Below, piece by piece: positions 53,336-62,779 of a stretch of DNA of 64,000 nucleotides. Position 1 is the stretch's first letter, and each line of letters starts with the position of its first letter. The notes beneath the pieces were generated by a model. That model ran no database searches. It was not told the DNA's origin and saw only the letters and a program-made list of their open reading frames with translations. Both the position numbers and the translations under genes were made by a program. Source of the DNA: Candidatus Anammoxibacter sp. (GTDB taxonomy: Bacteria; Planctomycetota; Brocadiia; Brocadiales; Anammoxibacteraceae); assembly GCA_021777105.1 (NCBI GenBank), contig JAIQZQ010000085.1:33107-97106 (forward strand), written 5' to 3'.

Positions 53336-54193
53336 CTAAAGACGCATATATTGCAAAGTCCCCTTAACTTCGTCCATTAGGGACTTTGGGGATGCGATGC
53401 ACCTGTCTATCCTATTTCCAAAACGGGTCGATACCGCCTGCAACAGCTCTTTTGAAAACGATTCATCATCCTCGTTTTCCTGAAGCTCTTTGCTGACTCT
53501 ATTTGCGATATAAATTATGTTTACCAGAAGATTGTTGCCGTCATTATTTAAGAAATTATCTTGATGATGCATCTTTATACCTTCGATTATGCTATCTGAA
53601 AGGCTCCATTTTTTGCCCAGCATTTCGCCCACACTGGTATGGTCCACTCCAATTACCTCTTTTTCAGCTCTGGTAAGGGTTTTTATTTTCTGTTGTTCCA
53701 ATTGCAGCACTTTTTTGTACTTGCCTGACATGTATTGCGCAAAGACTATTTTGCCGAAATCGTGTAAAAGTCCGGTGACAAAATAATCGCTGCCCTCTTT
53801 TTCAGACACTCCCATCTGTTTTGAAAGAAGCCGCGCCAGTGAAGCCGTAGAGACGGAGTGGTATAAAAACCTCTCCATATTCATGCCGGCTCCGTTTTCG
53901 CTTGGCAACATTCCAATTGACGCAATGCTTATGGCAAGGTTTTTAACGGTGTTTAAACCCACATACACTACGGCGTGGTTTATAGACGAGATTTCTCTTG
54001 ATAGCCCAAAATAGGCCGAGTTAACGAGGTTTAGGACTTTGAGTGTCATAACCGGGTCGTGTTCAATAACCCTCACAAGGTCTTTGTGGTCGCAATTTAT
54101 ATCAGACGAAAGCTCAATTACGCGCTTAACGCTTTTAGGAAACGCCGGCATCTGCTCCACCATTTCCAGCAACTCTTCATTAACGTCATCCAA
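53336..54193 (-). CDS. HDOD domain protein
   Basis: The 285-aa protein is a single HDOD domain (VEQMPAFPKSVKRVIELSSD, EHDPVMTLKVLNLVNSAYFG, TGLLHDFGKIVFAQ). HDOD proteins act in signalling, often without enzyme activity, and take part in taxis, motility or c-di-GMP networks. The HD pair here (LLHDFG) is kept. It precedes the MBL-fold gene by 24 bases. Confidence 0.9.
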   Translation of the reverse strand: MDDVNEELLEMVEQMPAFPKSVKRVIELSSDINCDHKDLVRVIEHDPVMTLKVLNLVNSAYFGLSREISSINHAVVYVGLNTVKNLAISIASIGMLPSENGAGMNMERFLYHSVSTASLARLLSKQMGVSEKEGSDYFVTGLLHDFGKIVFAQYMSGKYKKVLQLEQQKIKTLTRAEKEVIGVDHTSVGEMLGKKWSLSDSIIEGIKMHHQDNFLNNDGNNLLVNIIYIANRVSKELQENEDDESFSKELLQAVSTRFGNRIDRCIASPKSLMDEVKGTLQYMRL

Positions 54194-54525
54194 GTGTAAA
54201 TTCCTTAATTAAAAATTAATAGTAGACGTAAAATATAGCAAAAAAAAAAGAGCGCATTTTGTTAATTGATTTTTATCACCTTCGCGTGTAATTCTCACTA
54301 GAGCAGACAATTCGCTCTGTTTTCATTTAGCAAAAAAGGGTTTATTTTTAAAACCGGGCATTATTAACAGTTTGCGCAAAAACCGAACATAAAGTTTACC
54401 TGTTATGCGGTTGGAAATGCAATTGTTAAATTATAATCGAGCGTAGTTTTTTGACAACAAAAAAAAAGAAAAACACGTTTGGATTGATTAGGTTTCTGTG
54501 TCATAAATAGTTGCGCCGTCAGTTC
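54194..54525. other. Noncoding gap with repeat copy C
   Basis: The inverted copy C of the GAGAATTATCC family lies at about 54285-54330, and a TTTGCGCAAAAA motif at about 54369. No gene is supported. Confidence 0.45.
54285..54330 (-). repeat. Intergenic repeat GAGAATTATCCTCGAAG, copy C (inverted)
   Basis: Reading leftward it contains GCTCTAGTGAGAATTACACG, matching the copies at 8405 and 26937 over the central 20-30 bases. Flanking GAAAACAGAGCG also matches the copy at 26937 (GAAAACTGAGCG). Confidence 0.5.
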
Positions 54526-57336
54526 TTATGGGAGCTGTGGTTCGGCTTTTGATAGATTTTTGCTTAAAAAAGTTCTAAATAGCATTATCTCTCTTTCAAG
54601 AATAATATAGAGTCTTTTTGTAACTTCTTTGTCCAAAGGCTTTTTTTCAAGAGTTGATAAAAGCTCGGGCGTGGCGTAACTATTAAGCTTTTGAGCAAAG
54701 TTTTGATACGCCTTAAGTTTGCGCTTGGCCACCAGTTGTTCATATTTTTTCGGAAAGAAAAGAAGGTTTGACAACGTCTCTTTTCCTCGCGGCTGTGTCG
54801 CGAATATGTGGATAATGTTAAGAACAGACTCTTTTATTTTCTCTTCGTCATTCTTTTTATCAGCTTTAATTGTATCGTCCAGAAGGCTGGTAAAGTCAAA
54901 AATGCGCTCGCCGCGCAGGTTCCTCATTTTACCAAATCCCTCAATAAAGCCCGCCGTCGTGTCGGTCCAGGCCTTGTTCTGTATAAACAAATCCGCGTGC
55001 TCAGGGAAGAATAACGCGCCGGTTAGAGTTGAAAACGGAACGCTGTAAATAGATCGCATGGCGGAGTTAAAAGCGATCGCAAATTCAATGCCTCGAATAA
55101 AATAGGTGTGCGTAAAAATATAGAAGAAATTTGCTATGCTCATTGTCATAAAAAACGCGCCTTTGGCCAGGATAAGGTGCAAACTTTCGCCCTGGTCTAT
55201 TACGCGGCCTACGCCAAACTCAATCTCCTGTAGCATGATAATTGAGCACCCCGTCCAAAACAGGCTGTTTGTTGTGTTTGCCCAGTCAATATAGCCGGGT
55301 TTCCATTTCCACTCAAACTGCCGGCTGCCGAAATTATACGAAAACGGCTTAAAACCCTGGCTGTGGCTTATTTGGTCCACAAGGATGTTTCGCGTCAAAG
55401 TAATGCTGTAAAAAAGTATGACGTGTCCAAACGTGACGTTTGGAAAGATTACAGCCGGCAGCATGCCGGCTATCGCAATTAGCGAATTGCGAATCCATGG
55501 GGTAGGCGCTTTTATCCAGAAATAGAGGCTCTTTATTGCCCTGAAAAAAGGATGCGGATTCTCTAATAACTGGAAAAATTTGCGGTGAAATCCTCTGTTT
55601 GTAAACTCTTTTAGAAAAGCCAGGGTGTGAATGGTATGCGCCGGCAGATTAAACAGCTCTCTTTTGTTTTTTTTATATGAAAAGCGGTGGTATATCTTTG
55701 TGTCCGGCTCCCTGTGAATGATCCTGTGCAGCCGGGAGACGCCGTTAGTGGTAATTAATCTCAGGTTGCGTTTATTAAGTTTTGGGTTAAGGGCTTCCGC
55801 GTCCTTGGGGGTGTAAAAACCCGGCCGAATCGCTTCGTGCGCGGTTGAGTTGCTGCCGTAAAAGATTGAGAGCCTGAAATCTTTAAACTCCTTTAATTTT
55901 TCAGTCAGCGCAACCAGCTCCGCTGCTTTTACTTTAAAATCCGTTGCGTCGTTCTTGCCGGCATTATTAATGCTATGGATTATTTTGTGAATAGTTGCGG
56001 TTATATATGCGTCCCTGTTGTGGCTGTGCCTGGCGTTGTATACCTCTACTCCGGTAACATACGGCAGATTATCGCCTATGACCTGAAACATTTTGTTTAT
56101 GCCGATCTCGGTCGGCTGACCAAGCACAATCCGGCAGCCGCTTTCACGCAACAGCCTGAATAACTCTTTTAGATCAGGAATTTCGCAATCGTGATCAAAA
56201 GCTTCTCTGCTGAAATATACCTTTCTAAGCTTAAACGGGTCTAAATTGTTAAGGTTTGACTTTACATTCTTTAACTGTTTTTTTACATCCGCAAGAAATT
56301 TTGGAGGGCTTATATGCCCAATAACCATGTTCTCTCTGTTTTTTATTATTTGTTGCCAGAATTGTATCCTTCTCTTATATAGCGGGGCCAGTTCCCCGGC
56401 CAATTGTTGCGAAAGTTGTGTGCGGGTTGGTAGTCCGGATTCATGTTTGTAGGCTTGAAAAAAGCTTAAAGGCGGCAATTGCAAATCTTTCTGATCAATA
56501 TAATCCTTATTTATTTCCGGCAAGAAGATCTTGTTAAAGTACTCTAGCTGCTTCTTCATTGTTTGAACTCGCAATTTCCTTGCATTTGCTATTGATTCGC
56601 ATAATGTTTTAAATGTTTGCGACTCAATCAATTTTTTATATTCATCAACGGCTTTATATCTGGGCAAATATATAAGGTAATAGGCCTTGTCGTTCGCTTT
56701 ACCCTCTGAGAATTCCAGCGAAAAGGCCACTTTCAGCCCCAAAATCTCGGCCACTTTTAGACCTACGTCAATCCATTGAATATCAATCTGATATACGTAT
56801 GAGATTGAGAGGTCTTGAATGCCCCTGGCATAAGCGTCAAGCAGCAAATTCAGCGTTGATTGCGTCCCTGTGGTAAACGAATCGTGCATGCGCCTGTCAA
56901 AAGTGATAATTTTATCCCTGAAATCGTCATTGTTATCAGTTGTCTCAATCAGGCCGTGCCGCCGCAAAAGTTCATGGATTTTGCGAGGGGTGTTTCTGTA
57001 GCGCAGAATTTTGTCAATTTCGTTGCGGTAAAATCTGGTCCAATACGCGTCATTTTTATTTTCAGCCATTTTCTGGAGAAAGTGTATTAGCAATCGGGTT
57101 GAATTGATGGGCATTTTAAAGCTTTTGCTCTGCTTAATGGTCTCCACAATGTACCTTAACGTCTCTATAGAGCCCTCATTGACCTGTTCGCCAATTTCAA
57201 TCAATTTGTTGACGGATAGGGTAAAATGGTCTTCATCCTTAGCAAGCAGCGCATTAACCCCGCGAGGGTTATGCCCAAAACTAACTTCTCTGGATAAATA
57301 GGTTTGAGTTTTAACTAAATCTGTGTTGGTTTCCAT
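54526..57336 (-). CDS. Large membrane protein with degenerate PHP-like domain
   Basis: I do not recognise this 936-aa family. Residues about 145-215 (TFDRRMHDSFTTGTQSTLNL, DAYARGIQDLSISYV, GLKVAFSLEFSE) keep the spacing of a PHP phosphoesterase domain. The metal-binding HxH appears as RMH and the TDH appears as SYV, so it is probably inactive. Later segments (HISPPKF, IFYGSNSTAHEAIRPGFYTP) may complete a TIM-like barrel. About residues 610-790 carry several membrane helices, followed by a helical C-terminus. The protein may be a membrane sensor or a transferase with a cytoplasmic pseudo-enzyme domain. It stands alone between HDOD and M24 genes. Confidence 0.6.
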   Translation of the reverse strand: METNTDLVKTQTYLSREVSFGHNPRGVNALLAKDEDHFTLSVNKLIEIGEQVNEGSIETLRYIVETIKQSKSFKMPINSTRLLIHFLQKMAENKNDAYWTRFYRNEIDKILRYRNTPRKIHELLRRHGLIETTDNNDDFRDKIITFDRRMHDSFTTGTQSTLNLLLDAYARGIQDLSISYVYQIDIQWIDVGLKVAEILGLKVAFSLEFSEGKANDKAYYLIYLPRYKAVDEYKKLIESQTFKTLCESIANARKLRVQTMKKQLEYFNKIFLPEINKDYIDQKDLQLPPLSFFQAYKHESGLPTRTQLSQQLAGELAPLYKRRIQFWQQIIKNRENMVIGHISPPKFLADVKKQLKNVKSNLNNLDPFKLRKVYFSREAFDHDCEIPDLKELFRLLRESGCRIVLGQPTEIGINKMFQVIGDNLPYVTGVEVYNARHSHNRDAYITATIHKIIHSINNAGKNDATDFKVKAAELVALTEKLKEFKDFRLSIFYGSNSTAHEAIRPGFYTPKDAEALNPKLNKRNLRLITTNGVSRLHRIIHREPDTKIYHRFSYKKNKRELFNLPAHTIHTLAFLKEFTNRGFHRKFFQLLENPHPFFRAIKSLYFWIKAPTPWIRNSLIAIAGMLPAVIFPNVTFGHVILFYSITLTRNILVDQISHSQGFKPFSYNFGSRQFEWKWKPGYIDWANTTNSLFWTGCSIIMLQEIEFGVGRVIDQGESLHLILAKGAFFMTMSIANFFYIFTHTYFIRGIEFAIAFNSAMRSIYSVPFSTLTGALFFPEHADLFIQNKAWTDTTAGFIEGFGKMRNLRGERIFDFTSLLDDTIKADKKNDEEKIKESVLNIIHIFATQPRGKETLSNLLFFPKKYEQLVAKRKLKAYQNFAQKLNSYATPELLSTLEKKPLDKEVTKRLYIILEREIMLFRTFLSKNLSKAEPQLP

Positions 57337-57536
57337 TATAGCCCTATTAATTATTGGAGCGGCGCAGGCATCCTTGACTTTGATTAAAAAGTCCTATTTT
57401 ACTATAAAAAACGAAAGATACAAATTGTAACGATAAAATATTTCTATACGGTAGATTTTATGGATATGCGCCGTTGGTTTGATGTAATTCTGAACGATCT
57501 CAGGCGGAATTTGCCTGAAAGAGGAGTTACGGATGC

Positions 57537-58655
57537 CTATATCTCAAGTTTTTTGGGCATTTTGGTCAAATTTACGCATCCATTATCGGTTATAACTATA
57601 AGGTCTTCAATCCTTAGCCCGCCAATGCCTGGGTAATACAGGCCCGGCTCCACGGTTACCACGTTTCCGGTTTTCAAAACATGATTTACTTTTGACAGCC
57701 TTGGGCCTTCATGCACGTCAAGGCCCAGCCCATGGCCCGTCCCGTGGAAGAAGCCCTGTATTTTGCCGGCTTTTTTGCCTGTTTTAAAACCTGCGTTCTT
57801 CAGTGTTTTCACCACATTGGCGTGTATAATGTTGCCCTTTGCCCCGTTCTTCGCCAGATTAAAGGCCGTTTCTTGCGCCGACAACACGGCGTTGTGCATC
57901 TTTTTAATGATGGCAGGCGCTTTGCCTTTTACTACGGTTCGTGTCATGTCCGCGTAATAGCCGGTCAACTCATCGCGCGGGAAGACGTCAAATATTATGG
58001 GCTCATTTGCCGTTAATGGGCCGCTGCCAAGGTTGTGCGGTTCGCATGACTGTTTTCCGCATGAAACAATGGTGTGATTTCCGATATACCCGTTTTTTAA
58101 CAACTCAACGTTTACCATCTTTTTCATCATTTCGGATGTAATTTGTCTGCCCGCCGTTGTGTATAAAAAACCGGCTTTAACGCGCGAATTTTTTATGAAA
58201 TCAATGGCTTTGCCAACCGCGTCTTCAGTGGCGCGCTGGCTCTTGACAATGCAATCAATTTCATGCGCGGTTTTTATCTCCCTGGATTCAAAAAATGGGC
58301 ACTCCTTAACTTTTAAACGAAAACCTCTTTTTCTTAAAACATCAGCGTATGAGATGTTAAAGTCGTCGGGCACGACAAGATTCTTGATGTTGCGCTCTCT
58401 CAAGACCACAATTATTACGTCAATTAATGTCGGCGCTTTTGAGCTTCTTTTCCTCGCGATTTTTTCATAAAACGAGTATGACAATACCTCGTCCACGGCT
58501 GATTGCGATTTTGCCCTGTCAAACTCAAGGTCGTTTACAACTATAATCTTCCTGTTTTTTATCTCAATATATGTGAACGCGTCAGGCGCCATGAATTTAG
58601 AGGCGTAGAAAATGTTTGAGTTATCTTCGCTGCTTCCGATTATTAGTTTTGCCAT
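57537..58655 (-). CDS. M24-family Xaa-Pro-type peptidase
   Basis: The 372-aa enzyme has an N-terminal creatinase-like domain and a pita-bread catalytic domain with the full metal set: FDVFPRDELTGYYADMTRTV (two Asp), FHGTGHGLGLDVHEGP (His), VTVEPGLY (Glu) and LRIEDLIV (Glu). It removes N-terminal residues before proline from peptides. AAGGAG precedes the ATG. It begins 27 bases after the ABC-F gene on the same strand and is probably co-transcribed. Confidence 0.9.
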   Translation of the reverse strand: MAKLIIGSSEDNSNIFYASKFMAPDAFTYIEIKNRKIIVVNDLEFDRAKSQSAVDEVLSYSFYEKIARKRSSKAPTLIDVIIVVLRERNIKNLVVPDDFNISYADVLRKRGFRLKVKECPFFESREIKTAHEIDCIVKSQRATEDAVGKAIDFIKNSRVKAGFLYTTAGRQITSEMMKKMVNVELLKNGYIGNHTIVSCGKQSCEPHNLGSGPLTANEPIIFDVFPRDELTGYYADMTRTVVKGKAPAIIKKMHNAVLSAQETAFNLAKNGAKGNIIHANVVKTLKNAGFKTGKKAGKIQGFFHGTGHGLGLDVHEGPRLSKVNHVLKTGNVVTVEPGLYYPGIGGLRIEDLIVITDNGCVNLTKMPKKLEI

Positions 58656-58682
58656 AAATTGTGGCTCCTTAAATTATAAGCG

Positions 58683-60539
58683 TTATTGTTCATTTACAAA
58701 TTCTTTCTCTTCCTGTTCAAAATTGGCTGACTCTTTTTCAAAATCGGTAGTGGTCTCATCAAGGTCGTTATACAGATCGTCTATGCAGTTTCGCAGCTCC
58801 TTTTGCTCCTTGCCAAGTTTTGTTATCGCCGCTATGTCCTGATCTTCCGAAGCTTTAATCAAGGCTTGATTATTGCCGGCCAGATCAAGCTCAAGCTTTT
58901 CAATGGTTTTTTCAAGGCTCTCAATCTTCTTTTTAAACGGCGAGAGTATTTTTGATCTCTTGGCGTAAAATTCGGCGCGTGTTTTCCTTGATGCCTTTTT
59001 TACGTCCCCGCTTTTTTTGGGCTTGTTTTTGTTGGTTGGCGCGGGATTCTCCTCGTCTTCCCAGCCTACCTGATCAAGGAATTCTTCATACGTCCCGCGA
59101 AATAGAGAGACCTTGTCTTTTGAGAATATAACTAACTTTGTGGCTATCTTGTGCAGTATGTATTCATTATGCGTGACAATAACCGCCGCTCCGGGAAATG
59201 ATTTAATAGCGTCCGTCATTGCTTCGCATGATTGCATGTCAAGATGGCGCGTAGGCTCGTCAAGCATAAGCAGGTTGGACGGCGCAAGCAGCAATTTGCC
59301 GAGCAACACCCTGCATTTTTCTCCGCCGGAAAGCGCCGCTATTTTTTTTAGCGCCAGATCGCCGGAAAACATCATCGATCCGCAAACGTCCCGGGCCCGT
59401 TTGCGTTCAATGTTTTCACCCGCCGACGCTATTTCCTCCTCAACTGACTTTGTGTCGTCCAGATAAACCGTGTTGGCTTGCTCAAAGTAGGCGATTTTTG
59501 TTTGAGGATGGCTCTTTATTTCGCCGGAGATGGGTTGCAATTTTGAAGCAAGCATTTTAAGGAGCGTAGTCTTGCCCTTGCCGTTTTTTCCCGCCACGCA
59601 GATCTTGTCGTCCCTTTCAACTGTAAACTCCAGATTATCAACCAGAAAAGGTTCTTTGCCATCGTACGAGAAAGAGATGTTTCGCGCTTCCTGCGCGTAT
59701 TTTCCCGGGCAGGGGGAGTGGTTGAACGAAAACGAGAAGTCCTCAATGCCTTCGAGTTTCTCTTTCCGCTCCTGTTTCTCAAGCGCTTTGACGCGCGATT
59801 GCGCAAGGCTTGCCAGCCTTGCCTTTGCCCTGAACTTGGTTATAAATTCTTCAGTCTGCTTTCGCTTCTTCTCTTCATTAAGGCGCTCCTTTTCATAAAC
59901 ATCCTCCTCTTTATCAATCTGGTCGTAATATTTTTGAGTTTGCCCGGCAATTTTTTTGGCTTTGCAGCGGTGTATCCCAACAATATGCGTGACGACTTTG
60001 TCCATAAACATCCTGTCATGGCTTATAATCAATACTTCGCCTTTCCATGAGTTCAGGAAATTTTCCAGCCACCGTATGGACACAATGTCCAGGAAGTTTG
60101 ACGGCTCGTCAAGAAGAAGCATATTCGGCTCGGCTGCCAGGACTTTTGCCAGATTTAACCTTATCTGGTAACCGCCTGAGAATTCAGATGGGCTTCGGAG
60201 CATATCATTTTCAGAGAAACCAAGCCCTGAAAGTATCTTTTCAACCTTCCATTGATCGTTCTTCTTATCGTCCGGTAAACCAAGGCAACCCTCTTCAATC
60301 ACGGTCGGCTTTGTGAACTTGATATGTTGCGACAAATACCCGACCTTGTAATCTTTGGGTATAGATATAGTTCCGGTGTCGCACTCCTCCTCGCCCTCAA
60401 TCAATCTAAACAGCGTAGTCTTGCCGTGCCCGTTTCTGCCAACCAGTCCAACCCGTTCGCCTGAGTTGATATTAAATGTGACATTGTTAAAAATCACCTG
60501 ATTTGCGTACTGTTTTGTTACGTTTTGTATTGAAATCAT
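58683..60539 (-). CDS. ABC-F family ATPase
   Basis: The 618-aa soluble protein has two ABC domains: Walker A GLVGRNGHGKTTLF and VAGKNGKGKTTLLKML, signatures EFSGGYQIRLNLAK and LSGGEKCRVLLGK, Walker B LLLDEPSNFLDI and LMLDEPTRHLDM, a linker between them and a C-terminal coiled coil (about 530-615). ABC-F proteins act on the ribosome as translation factors or resist antibiotics. No membrane domain is present. It leads the unit with the M24 peptidase. Confidence 0.93.
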   Translation of the reverse strand: MISIQNVTKQYANQVIFNNVTFNINSGERVGLVGRNGHGKTTLFRLIEGEEECDTGTISIPKDYKVGYLSQHIKFTKPTVIEEGCLGLPDDKKNDQWKVEKILSGLGFSENDMLRSPSEFSGGYQIRLNLAKVLAAEPNMLLLDEPSNFLDIVSIRWLENFLNSWKGEVLIISHDRMFMDKVVTHIVGIHRCKAKKIAGQTQKYYDQIDKEEDVYEKERLNEEKKRKQTEEFITKFRAKARLASLAQSRVKALEKQERKEKLEGIEDFSFSFNHSPCPGKYAQEARNISFSYDGKEPFLVDNLEFTVERDDKICVAGKNGKGKTTLLKMLASKLQPISGEIKSHPQTKIAYFEQANTVYLDDTKSVEEEIASAGENIERKRARDVCGSMMFSGDLALKKIAALSGGEKCRVLLGKLLLAPSNLLMLDEPTRHLDMQSCEAMTDAIKSFPGAAVIVTHNEYILHKIATKLVIFSKDKVSLFRGTYEEFLDQVGWEDEENPAPTNKNKPKKSGDVKKASRKTRAEFYAKRSKILSPFKKKIESLEKTIEKLELDLAGNNQALIKASEDQDIAAITKLGKEQKELRNCIDDLYNDLDETTTDFEKESANFEQEEKEFVNEQ

Positions 60540-60774
60540 TGCTGGTTGCTTGTTCCCAGGGTTGCAACCCTGGGCTATAATAATTTAAGCCTTTCAGGCT
60601 TTTTTGGAAATTTTATCTTAATTGCTTGTTTCTTGATACTGAATACTGGATTCGTCCCGAATCGTTCCAAAACTCCGATTTTGGCTCTCGATTGCCGGGG
60701 AAACTCCAGTTTCCTATTAGTTTTCTATTTTTGTCGCTTTTACCGATTACTAATTACTAATTACTAATCACCGA
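60540..60774. repeat. Noncoding repeat stretch between ABC-F and SDR genes
   Basis: It has the perfect palindrome CCCAGGGTTGCAACCCTGGG (60555-60574), a small AAGCCT/AGGCTT hairpin with T-run (60587-60605), GTTCCAAAACTCCGATTTTG (about 60664; related sequence at 52240-52260) and ATTACTAATTACTAATTACT simple repeats (60746-60765). All look like dispersed intergenic repeats; the first is a kind seen in many genomes. Confidence 0.55.
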
Positions 60775-61566
60775 TTACCCTTTTTTCGTCAACCCTTTAG
60801 TAATGCCGGTTGCCATTTTTCGTGAAACTAAGCGGTTTGAAAACGCGATTATTTTATTTTTCAGTCCGGGTATTATGGAGAGTTTTTTAGCGAATAGGGC
60901 GTTTATGCCCATTTCCGCTACCACCCCGGCGTCCATTCGGCCTTTTGTGGTAAAGAAGCCCTCGGCTTTGTTGCCGATTCCCGCCTCTTCAAAAAAGTTA
61001 GTGGCCGTGTGACCCGGCGATAAACACGATACAACAACATTATAATCTTCCAGCTCCTTTGCCAAAGCCTCTGAAAAATTAAGCACATAGCTCTTTGTTG
61101 CCGCGTATGCCGCAAAATAGGGGACCGGTTGATAAGCCGCTGTTGACGACACATTCAATATATGACCAGCCCTTTTCTCCTTCATCTCCGCGCCGAACAG
61201 CCGGCAAAGAGTTGTTAATGAAACAATATTAAGCGCAATCATTTTTTCAACTTCATCAGTATTTAGATCTGTGTGCTCGCCGAAAATGCCTACCCCTGAG
61301 TTATTTACAAGTATATCTATTGTCAGACCGGCGGCCTTGCATTGCTCAAAAAGCTCCTGCCCTGCGTTATCCGCCGACAAATCGGATTTAAAGATAGTGA
61401 TTGACTCCTGCTCTTCAGTAATGCCGCGCTTTAATTGCTCCATCTTCTCCATACTTCGTCCCGCAAGCGCAAGTTTGTATCCGCGCGAATAAAAACGTTT
61501 GGCAAATTCCGCGCCAATACCGCCTCCGGCCCCGGTTATCAACACGGTTTTGTTTCTGCTTGTCAT
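60775..61566 (-). CDS. Short-chain dehydrogenase/reductase
   Basis: The 263-aa NAD(P)-binding enzyme has TGAGGGIGAEFAKRF near the N-terminus, VNNSGVGIFG, the catalytic Ser in NVSSTAAYQ and YAATK (Tyr and Lys). The motif after (SPGHTATNFF) is typical of the DltE/YqjQ-like group. The ATG at 61566 has GGAG upstream; a TTG at 61578 is in frame. The substrate cannot be told. No neighbouring pathway genes help. Confidence 0.88.
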   Translation of the reverse strand: MTSRNKTVLITGAGGGIGAEFAKRFYSRGYKLALAGRSMEKMEQLKRGITEEQESITIFKSDLSADNAGQELFEQCKAAGLTIDILVNNSGVGIFGEHTDLNTDEVEKMIALNIVSLTTLCRLFGAEMKEKRAGHILNVSSTAAYQPVPYFAAYAATKSYVLNFSEALAKELEDYNVVVSCLSPGHTATNFFEEAGIGNKAEGFFTTKGRMDAGVVAEMGINALFAKKLSIIPGLKNKIIAFSNRLVSRKMATGITKGLTKKG

Positions 61567-62245
61567 TCTGATCTCCAATTGTAAATTTCAAAATATTACG
61601 AGTTTAAGAGCGTAGAGCCCTCATAGCAATAATCCTCTGCTTGCAAATCGCCTATTATATCAAATTGGAAATAAATTCTAAGACTTATTTGCGCTTTCAT
61701 CTTTTTCTAAACTCATTTTGCATAGTGATGGGTTAAACCGTGTTGTTTTTGAAAGGAAGAACAATGCAATGAAAAAGATAATAAAATAGAGGCAAAAAAG
61801 AAAACAACGATCTATTTTATATACAAATTAAGCTCTCTTATTTTCAATAAAAAAACAAATTAAACAAGACTGTCATACTTGTTTAACAAAATATCATTTT
61901 CTAAAACCTCGAATTGAGCCTGTCCACAACCTTGCCTAACATATTGCAACATAAGAGTTTCGCGCCTGCGGGATGCTTCTATTATTTCCATATTTTATCT
62001 GTTTTTAAAATTGCCTAACCTGCGTCTCCCTCATACAAAACTGTCATGTAATTCATTACAATGAAAATAGTCGGAAAATATATCAATTTAAAATATAGAT
62101 AAAAAAAACAGAAAAACAAATATTATTTTACCTAAATATAAAATTATATGCTCTATTAATCATTACAAATAATATGCATGCTGATACTACAATACTATGA
62201 TTTGCAATGAGTTGTGTGGGTCATTGCAATGCAGTATATAGGAAA
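61567..62245. other. Long AT-rich noncoding region
   Basis: About 680 bases with no gene I can support on either strand. The sequence is very AT-rich, with long A and T runs. It may contain the SDR promoter (reading left). Confidence 0.45.
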
Positions 62246-62283
62246 TGTGACGTAGGTCACAAAAAAATATGACGTAGATCATT
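62246..62283. promoter_or_regulatory. Two Crp/FNR-type operator palindromes
   Basis: TGTGACGTAGGTCACA (62246-62261) is a perfect TGTGA-N6-TCACA site, and TATGACGTAGATCATT (62268-62283) is a weaker copy with the same CGTAG centre. Centres are 22 bases apart, two helical turns. A TAATAT element at 62305-62310 puts the start near 62317, so the sites lie at -41.5 and -63.5, as in class II activation. Confidence 0.6.
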
Positions 62284-62304
62284 TACAATCAGATAAAATT
62301 TGTG

Positions 62305-62310
62305 TAATAT
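62305..62310 (+). promoter_or_regulatory. Candidate -10 of the Crp/FNR-dependent promoter
   Basis: TAATAT, preceded by TGTG. Start would be near 62317. No good -35 exists because the operator copy at -41.5 covers it, as expected for an activator-dependent promoter. The transcript would have 460 bases before the next gene. Confidence 0.45.
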
Positions 62311-62317
62311 TCTAAAA

Positions 62318-62678
62318 TAAAAAAATATTAAGCTTCCAAGTTTATTTTATGTGATTTACATTTATATTGTTTAAATTAATTTAATAAGCGCCGATCTATA
62401 ACTATTTAGCGAAAGATTTATTTAAAACATACAACTTCATTAGATTTTCATTTTTTGCCAAGAGGGAGTAAGGGTGGTTTGAATAAAGCATACCGTTAAC
62501 GTCTTTGCCGGGCGCTCATATAATTACGGCGTTGAGGGACGCCTTACACTTGTCTAAGAAACAATATTAAAAAAAAGATAAGCGTTTGTGAATATGGTCG
62601 CCATTTTTTATTTTAAATTTTTTTAAATTTTTCATGAAAGGATGTTTTTATAAGAAAAACGTAAATTTTAGCTGTATA
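62318..62678. other. Possible long leader or small RNA region
   Basis: No open frame with a ribosome site is seen. A GGCGT/ACGCC hairpin lies at 62528-62543. The region may be the 5' part of a long leader for the PKD-protein gene, or a separate small RNA. Both are inference. Confidence 0.3.
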
Positions 62679-62696
62679 TTGGTTGTATGATTGCTT
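62679..62696 (+). promoter_or_regulatory. Sigma-54-like promoter of the PKD-protein gene
   Basis: TTGGTTGTATGATTGCTT has GG (62681-62682) and GC (62693-62694) ten bases apart and a full TTGCT at -12. The C and A of the usual TGGCA are T. Start would be near 62706, about 75 bases before the TTG start codon. Confidence 0.4.
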
Positions 62697-62779
62697 GACA
62701 AAGATAAATAATAAAACCGCTTTATCCAATGGTTTTTATGTAAATTATATGACAAAAATATTTTGAAAGGAGGCTTGCC

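Noticed and set aside
60587..60605. Terminator-like hairpin with T-run on the forward strand
   Set aside because: No forward-strand gene ends nearby; it belongs to a dispersed intergenic repeat.
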